In this document: in pieces, positions 58,188-64,000 of the stretch | Layout of the letters: each line of letters starts with the position of its first letter | Position numbering within the stretch: the first letter of the stretch is position 1 | Assembly (NCBI GenBank): GCA_021613335.1 | Contig: JAJTWR010000374.1 | Coordinates: 587,001 to 651,000 of the forward strand | DNA length: 64,000 nt | Origin: Whitmania pigra | Lineage: Eukaryota > Annelida > Clitellata > Hirudinida > Haemopidae | Direction: 5' to 3' | Program-made: the position numbers and the translations under genes | Notes under the pieces: model-generated | What the model saw: the letters and a program-made list of their open reading frames with translations, nothing else | Databases searched by the model: none | Told to the model about the DNA's origin: nothing

Positions 58188-60370
58188 CGAATGCACTCCC
58201 GACTTCACATCGCACTGAATTTCAACTTTCTGACTCCAGTCCACTTCGCTATCCTCCTCATCCTCATCCTCCTCATCCTCATCTTCGTCGTCATCATCAG
58301 CATCCTTTGTGACGTCACCACCAGGCTGGAACTGGATTAAGCTTGTACTATTCTTGAACTGATGAATATATGCATTTATAGGAGACATTTTCTGCCAGTA
58401 ATAATTATAATAATTATTATTATCAATTATTGATTATAAGAATAACAATGGTTATCATAATGATAATAATTATTATGTAATGTTAATTATCAATTATTAA
58501 TTATAATAATAATAATGTTTATCATAGTGATAATAATTAATATTAATAATAATTAATATTAATAATAATAATATTAATTATGTAATATTGCATAATAATT
58601 AGTATTATCAATTAATAATTGTAATAATAATGTACTAATAATGCTGTTCCGATATTTGATTAAAATCCATAAATGTTTTCAGAAAAGAAATCTTTCTACA
58701 AATGCAAATATATATGATAAATTTTTTAATAACATTTTTAATAGTGACCAAGTGAAACGACTTAATAAAATGTAAATAATACTCAATAAATATACTAATT
58801 CAATTAACAATTACTGCAGGTTATCTGATGGCTAATAATAATAATAATAAGCTAGAGCTTTATTAAAATCGTAATAATATACTATTTAAAGTCATTCAAG
58901 ATATGAAATAATTTTCAAGAAAATAATCTTTCGATCATTTCAAACAATTCATTGGCTTCAGGAATAAAATGAGCTGAATAGGACAGGACTGGGGAACGAA
59001 TTTTTAACGGAAAGTTCAATTTAAGGGGAATGGATCCCTTGGATAAATTCTAATATTTGTCGTAAACAAATAAGAGAAATATTTTTAAATTATATCTCAG
59101 TAAGTTCTAATGTTTGTTGGTGATTTTAAAAAAATTGTTTTAAAATTCTAAAGGAACCATTAATAATTAACAATATTGCCAAATTGCCAATTATTTCAGA
59201 TTATTTTTATTTAAGTGCACAAATATCCAAATAGGATAAAAAGGCGAGTAACGATTATTTGTAGCATCATTGTTCTCCACTATTAACTGATTCATATTTT
59301 CTATTAACTGTGTTTTGTCGGTATTTGGTTCAGTATCCCAGCCATGCACTGTTGCAGGCAGATTATTTTTAACATTCAGACCCGGTTTCCCTTATTTGTA
59401 TTTGGACATGTTTTTTATTTGTGTGGTAAGTTCACATAAGATTTTACCGAAGAGGACATACATTCGACTAGCGAGGCAAGCAAATACATGAGCCTTAAAT
59501 TTGGACGGTTACATTTCTCATGATTTTCAAGGCTGAGTATTGAAGAGGTTTATAAAAAGACGAACATGTGAGTCAAAAAAGATGTTAAGATTTCAGCGAC
59601 ATTACTATAATTCATCAAAAGCTGTTCATTCATCAAATATTGCCAGTTACAAGATTGATCAGCATTTTGAGGTATCATAAAATCAAATTTTCGTAAGCAC
59701 GCGCGAGTCGGATATTTGAATAGCGGTAAAACCGAACGATGAAGAACTGCATATTTAATTTATAAATTATTTGACTGAATTATTAGAGAAGATAATTCTG
59801 GATTTCAGTTTTTTGCAGTATTGATAGATAACTGGTGAAGTTTTTATAATCTTTCGGCAAGCTAGTCATATTATGAAATTGAAGTTTGACGTTTTAAAAC
59901 ACGGGCTGAATGAAAAGAAAGTCAATTAAATCTAATTAATGATGTCTACAAACTACAATCGATAATCATTCTATTGAAAAAATTTATTTGTCCTATTCAG
60001 CGTCATGTGCTTTTGTAGCCTGGTTGCCGGTTAATCGCAGTCGTTTTTCAAAAATGTCGCGGGCTGGTGTTGATTGCGTTAATAAATTACCTGAAATTTG
60101 CATCTGGGACAGGATAATCGTTAGTACATTGCTGTCTATTTTGATATTAATAAAATTAAATTAATCGCATTCATGAGAATAGAAAATTAAGGGAGCTTAC
60201 GAAATGTGTGATTCAAGTTATTTTCGCTTACTACACGATTCAAGAGCACAAACAGCATTAAGTAATTCGAAGAATATCAAATTTAAGTTGTCATAAATAA
60301 TACATCTGTTTTCATATTACGAAGCAATGCTTTAACTATTAAATACTTTAACACCAGCCAAAAACTCCAG
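58188..60370. other. Divergent intergenic region between the lachesin-like gene and EFHB
   Basis: AT-rich, with TAA/ATT short tandem stretches at about 58390-58640. It must contain both promoters. A possible 5' exon with ATG lies at about 60052 (MSRAGVDCVNKLPEI...), but I could not join it in phase to the first clear EFHB exon. Nothing else recognisable. Confidence 0.45.
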
Positions 60371-62815
60371 AATCATGTGTCTGTGAATGTCCTACTAGGG
60401 AAAAAAAACATGCTGATGAAGCTGGCGATGACAGTTTGGCAGTGAAAGATGTTATCAGTCCCAAGCCTCTCACTATTTATGAACAGCGTTTGCAGGATGA
60501 AGCAGAATGCAGGTATCGTAGTTCACGTTTTCCCATTGAAAGAGGACCATTATGCCCTTTGTGTGTCCCCTGCTGCTTTGACAAAGTCAACAGGACTTTT
60601 GGAAGACCAACAAAAATAGGTCTTTGTCAATCATGCCATTTGTTCTTCTTGTTGAAAGCTTTAAATGTGATGCTAAATTATGATCACTGTTAAATTTATA
60701 GCTTGTAGACCTGTATTTAATTATTTAATTATGTAACCAACATTTGTTAGGTGAGACGGTCAAAGATTTAATCAATCCACCAAAATCAGCTGATCAGGTT
60801 GGTTGTGAATCCTTGGCTGGTCATGAACTCTACAAGATGACTCACAAGGTCAGACTAGCAAATGATTTAAAATCATTATTATGATATTTACTTTTAAAAA
60901 ATAATTATCAAAATCAAATGATATTATGATTTTACTTTTAAAAAATCATTATCAAAATCAAATGTTATTATGATTTTACTTTACAAAAATCATACAGCAG
61001 AAGTTCCATGAGTTTTGGAATATTCTTGGACTGATTGAAACCACATTTAGAACATGTTTATGTTTAGAAATGTTGTTATATTTCAAGAATAGCAAATTAA
61101 TATAGTCATTTGTTCCCCATGTGCTCATCAGTTAATGAATAGTTTAAGTCACTGAGAAGCATTGTTGACAAGTCTGAGTCAACAACATATTTTAAAAACT
61201 CAAATTTAGAAATTTATCTTCTGTTATTTTATTGTTATTCAAATTGTTATTCAAATGTTGTTCTTAATTCTTCATGACATTTCTTCACAGGACTACCTCC
61301 CTGGAGAATTCATGTCGAGAAATTACTGCACACCATCTTACAATCCTTTCGTCAGGTTTGGCGGAAAGACTGGATGCGATAATGAAGGTTTTACAATTAT
61401 TTCTTGTCTGCACATGAATTTCCCTGTGATTTATAATTCATTTTCAAGTGAGACTCTCATGTCTCATGTCATGCAAATGATGTACTGCTTCATGCACATT
61501 TTATGCATTCTATTTTTGTAAAATAGCATGTAGAACTTTACAAAGAAATATTTAAAGATAACATGCAGGTTAGCCGAAAGTTACAGGTTAAATGCCCGCT
61601 TACGGCGGTAATGGCAACAGTCGTAATGTGTCGTGTTCGAAACCCAGCCTGTACTGCCGCCAGCGTTACAAGAAGCGCCTCTGACGCTATGCACACAGCG
61701 CTATATAAATGAAGTTACAATTACAAGCTGATTTTGGAGTCCAAATCATCTGAGTTATGCAACGGACTATAATCAAATAAATAAATAAATAAATAAATAA
61801 ATATAAACAAGCTGATTTTATATATATAAATACTACTACTTAATTAAATTAAAATGACTACAGCTTGTAACTGTAAACAAAAAAGAAAGACTTAAAACTT
61901 AACTTGTAAAAGTAAAACAATTGAAAACCTTTTTAGGCAAGAAGACCAAACACCTCTTGCAACCGGATTTGAATCAACGTTACCCTCTCAGTTTTGCCTC
62001 GAGCAGGTTCAACGATTACTCAGACAAGTATTCCTATGAACTCGGCAAGCCTAGAAATCCGTTAGTTTATTAGATTATTAATTTATTATTTTATTAGTTT
62101 ATTAGTTTATTAGATTATTAGTTTATTATTTTATTAGATTATTAGTTTATTATTTTATTAGATTATTAGTTTATTATTTTATTAGATTGGTTTATTGTTT
62201 CTGTTTTTTTAAGTTTTTTTTTTTAAATTTCCTCGATGAAATTATAATATGATCTTAATAATACTAGTAATAATAATAATAATAATAATAATTTCGTAAT
62301 CTTAAAATAATTTTATAATTAACGTATAACTGTCACAAAACAAACTCCTTCACTTGGTTTTAGAGATGATGGAGAAATTGTTTTATGATTTTGTAAGTTT
62401 GTATTTAAAATTGTAACTTTAAATTTCCTCAATGAAATTATAATATGATCTTAATAATACTAGTAATAATAATAATAATAATAATTTCGTAATCTTAAAA
62501 TAATTTTATAATTAACGTATAACTGTCACAAAACAAACTCCTTCACTTGGTTTTAGAGATGATGGAGAAATTGTTTTATGATTTTGTAAGTTTGTATTTA
62601 AAATTGTAACTCTAAATTGTTTAGTATAATATTATACATTAATGTATTACAGTTGCATAACAGTATATCATTTAATTACAATTTAAAATTTAAATTTATT
62701 AAATTATATGTTGATTGATGGTGTGACCTCATATACTTCTAACATGTTAATTAATGATATATGACGTCATATACTTGTAACATGTTAATTAATGATACGA
62801 GACATTAGTTAATTA

Positions 62816-62873
<58 letters not shown>

Positions 62874-64000
62874 TATTATTATTATTTCCTTACTAGCCTC
62901 AAGGATTCCTCTTGCCTACCTCCGTCGCATATATTCGGAGATCCGAGTAACCTGGGCAAGTACAGTTTGGGAGATTTGTTGCACTGCAGAGATGAACATA
63001 ATCTGATGAGGGACAGATTTACATCCAGGTGATTTTACTTTTAATCTTAAAAAGTTAAGTTGTAAAGTTATGCTAATTTATGACTCGGTAGAATAGAATA
63101 TTATTTCAAGCATTGCAATTAGTAATTAGTAAGGGAATAAATCGGGGATGAATATTTTAATCGTCATTGTTTTGTTTATTATGTGAGAAGGTAATGTGTT
63201 GATTTTAGTAAGAATTACAGTATTGTTAAATAATAATGACTAATAATAATAACTACACAGATGTTTTTAATAAGAATTAAAGCGTTAATAATTAATAATT
63301 AATAATAATAATAATAATAATAACTGCACAGGTCTAAAATTGCCGCAGTAAGAAATCATTTGAAAAGAGCAAATTGGAACAACTTCGATACAGCAGAACA
63401 GGCATTCCAATTTTATGACAAAGTAACTAAACTTTTGCAATACACTGTATTGGAAGTGATGGTAAATATTTTTTACAAATCTATAATTTACCTATAGTAA
63501 AGCTTAAGTTGATTGTGTGAAGGTTAAGTTTATATTTATCTTTATATTTAATATCTGCTGGATTTAAATCAGATTTTCACCGTCCTTAGTTACTGCTTTA
63601 CTGAAGAGAACTTTAAAATCATTTAACATTTAACATGAGTTAACATGAATAAGCTTGTTCAAAAAAATAAATCACTCAATTTAAAAATTATATATTACCA
63701 TTACTGCGAAGTTCAACCAATCACAGCCTGGCATTTTATTAACAATCAGACCAACCACCAATCAGACTTTATTGAACTTTTTTGAAATTCAGAAGAAAAA
63801 AGGTGTAATCGATGCCGAATCGCTGAGAGCTACTCTGCTCCAGTTCAATATCATTTTGACGAACAGAGAAATTTCTGAACTCATCAGGGACTGTAAGGAG
63901 ACCTGCCTAAATGGTAAAGAGTCATTCTTCGATTCCTGCAGCCAGTGTTGCCAGTGCCGGATGATCGGCTTGAATAAACGACAGTGTCTTTACCACGGCA
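60371..64000 (+). CDS. EFHB: EF-hand domain-containing family member B (EFHB / CFAP21), 5' end uncertain and 3' end cut by window
   Basis: EFHB (CFAP21) is a microtubule inner protein of ciliary doublets. Exons: 60371-60619, 60751-60848, 61291-61387, 61937-62060, 62897-63028, 63332-63422 (or to 63461), 63793 to the window end; phases agree. Matches to remembered human EFHB: PLTIYEQRLQDEAECRYRSS, FDKVNRTFG, DLINPPKSADQV followed by GHELYKMTHKDYLPGE, HIFGDPSNLGKYSLGDLLH, and AAVRNHLKRANWNNFDTAEQ. The first EF-hand loop reads DKKKKGVIDAES when the 63422 donor is used, the same length as human but without the usual acidic ligands at positions 3, 5 and 12. The second loop region (KETCLNGKESFF) is also degenerate. 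The N-terminal exon(s) before 60371 are not defined. Confidence 0.88.
61565..61727 (+). repeat. tRNA-derived SINE in EFHB intron
   Basis: A-box-like GGTTAGCCGAAAGTTACAGG, B-box GTTCGAAACCC at about 61637, and 3' end CGCTATATAAATGAAGTTAC followed by AATTACAA. It is followed within 10 bp by a short interspersed repeat. Confidence 0.82.
61736..61803 (+). repeat. Short interspersed repeat with (AAAT)n tail, adjoining a SINE
   Basis: GGAGTCCAAATCATCTGAGT then TATGCAACGGACTATAATC followed by AAATAAATAAAT. It is the reverse complement of the blocks at 5111, 5931 and 6617. Confidence 0.75.
62225..62885 (-). repeat. TAA/TTA-bounded non-autonomous repeat, copy 2 (inverted), with a tandem duplication at its end
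   Basis: Reverse complement of the body at 2629-3130. At 62613-62815 it matches the part containing the AACATGTTAATTAATGATA units, next to a long (TTA)n tract at 62816-62885. Its other end is duplicated in tandem: AAATTTCCTCGATGAAATTA at 62225 and AAATTTCCTCAATGAAATTA at 62421, a period of about 196 bp, each copy carrying its own TAATAATAAT tract. It lies wholly within an EFHB intron. Confidence 0.85.

Noticed and set aside
60052..60180. Candidate first EFHB exon starting MSRAGVDCVNKLPEI
   Set aside because: I found no donor that joins in phase to the exon at 60371, so it is noted only as a possibility.

Overview
This is a 64 kb window of an AT-rich, intron-dense animal nuclear genome. Exons are short (about 20-400 bp) and bounded by GT...AG signals. 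Introns and spacers are full of TAA/ATC/GAT triplet arrays, minisatellites and dispersed repeats. The gene set (NMDA-receptor GluN1, latrophilin, a lachesin-type Ig protein, EFHB/CFAP21) indicates a bilaterian invertebrate, plausibly a lophotrochozoan; the species cannot be fixed from sequence alone. There are no bacterial-type operons, CRISPR arrays, rRNA or tRNA genes. Exon boundaries were worked out by hand from splice signals, reading-phase continuity and remembered family sequences; no alignment was run.

Layout. 1-3.3 kb: an R4/Dong-clade non-LTR retrotransposon with an open ORF ending in a (TAA)n tract, followed by a non-autonomous repeat bounded by TAA/TTA tracts and a SINE fragment. 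3.3-4.2 kb (-): two exons of a SAM-methyltransferase-like gene that looks incomplete. 4.2-6.9 kb: gene-poor, with SINE and short-repeat copies. 6.9-7.6 kb (-): a single-exon gene I do not recognise. 8.7-32.9 kb (+): four housekeeping genes in a row: MED14 (35 exons), MMADHC, ACAT1 and THOC6. 33.4-58.2 kb (-): three neuronal membrane-protein genes in a row: a latrophilin-like adhesion GPCR (22 exons), GluN1 and a three-Ig lachesin/IgLON-type protein. 60.4-64 kb (+): the 5' and middle part of EFHB, cut by the window end.

Functional picture. MED14 is the Mediator scaffold. THOC6 belongs to the THO mRNA-export complex. MMADHC directs cobalamin to its cytosolic and mitochondrial users. ACAT1 is the mitochondrial acetoacetyl-CoA thiolase. 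The three minus-strand genes encode a synaptic adhesion receptor, a glutamate/glycine-gated channel subunit and a neural Ig adhesion protein. EFHB is a ciliary microtubule inner protein.

Notable points: the retroelement's restriction-like endonuclease and TAA insertion site; a second TAA-bounded element present twice in opposite orientations; a tRNA-derived SINE family; an MMADHC with no internal methionine; a substituted ligand-pocket residue in GluN1; a probable GC-AG intron in MED14; and heavy triplet-repeat loading of the latrophilin introns.
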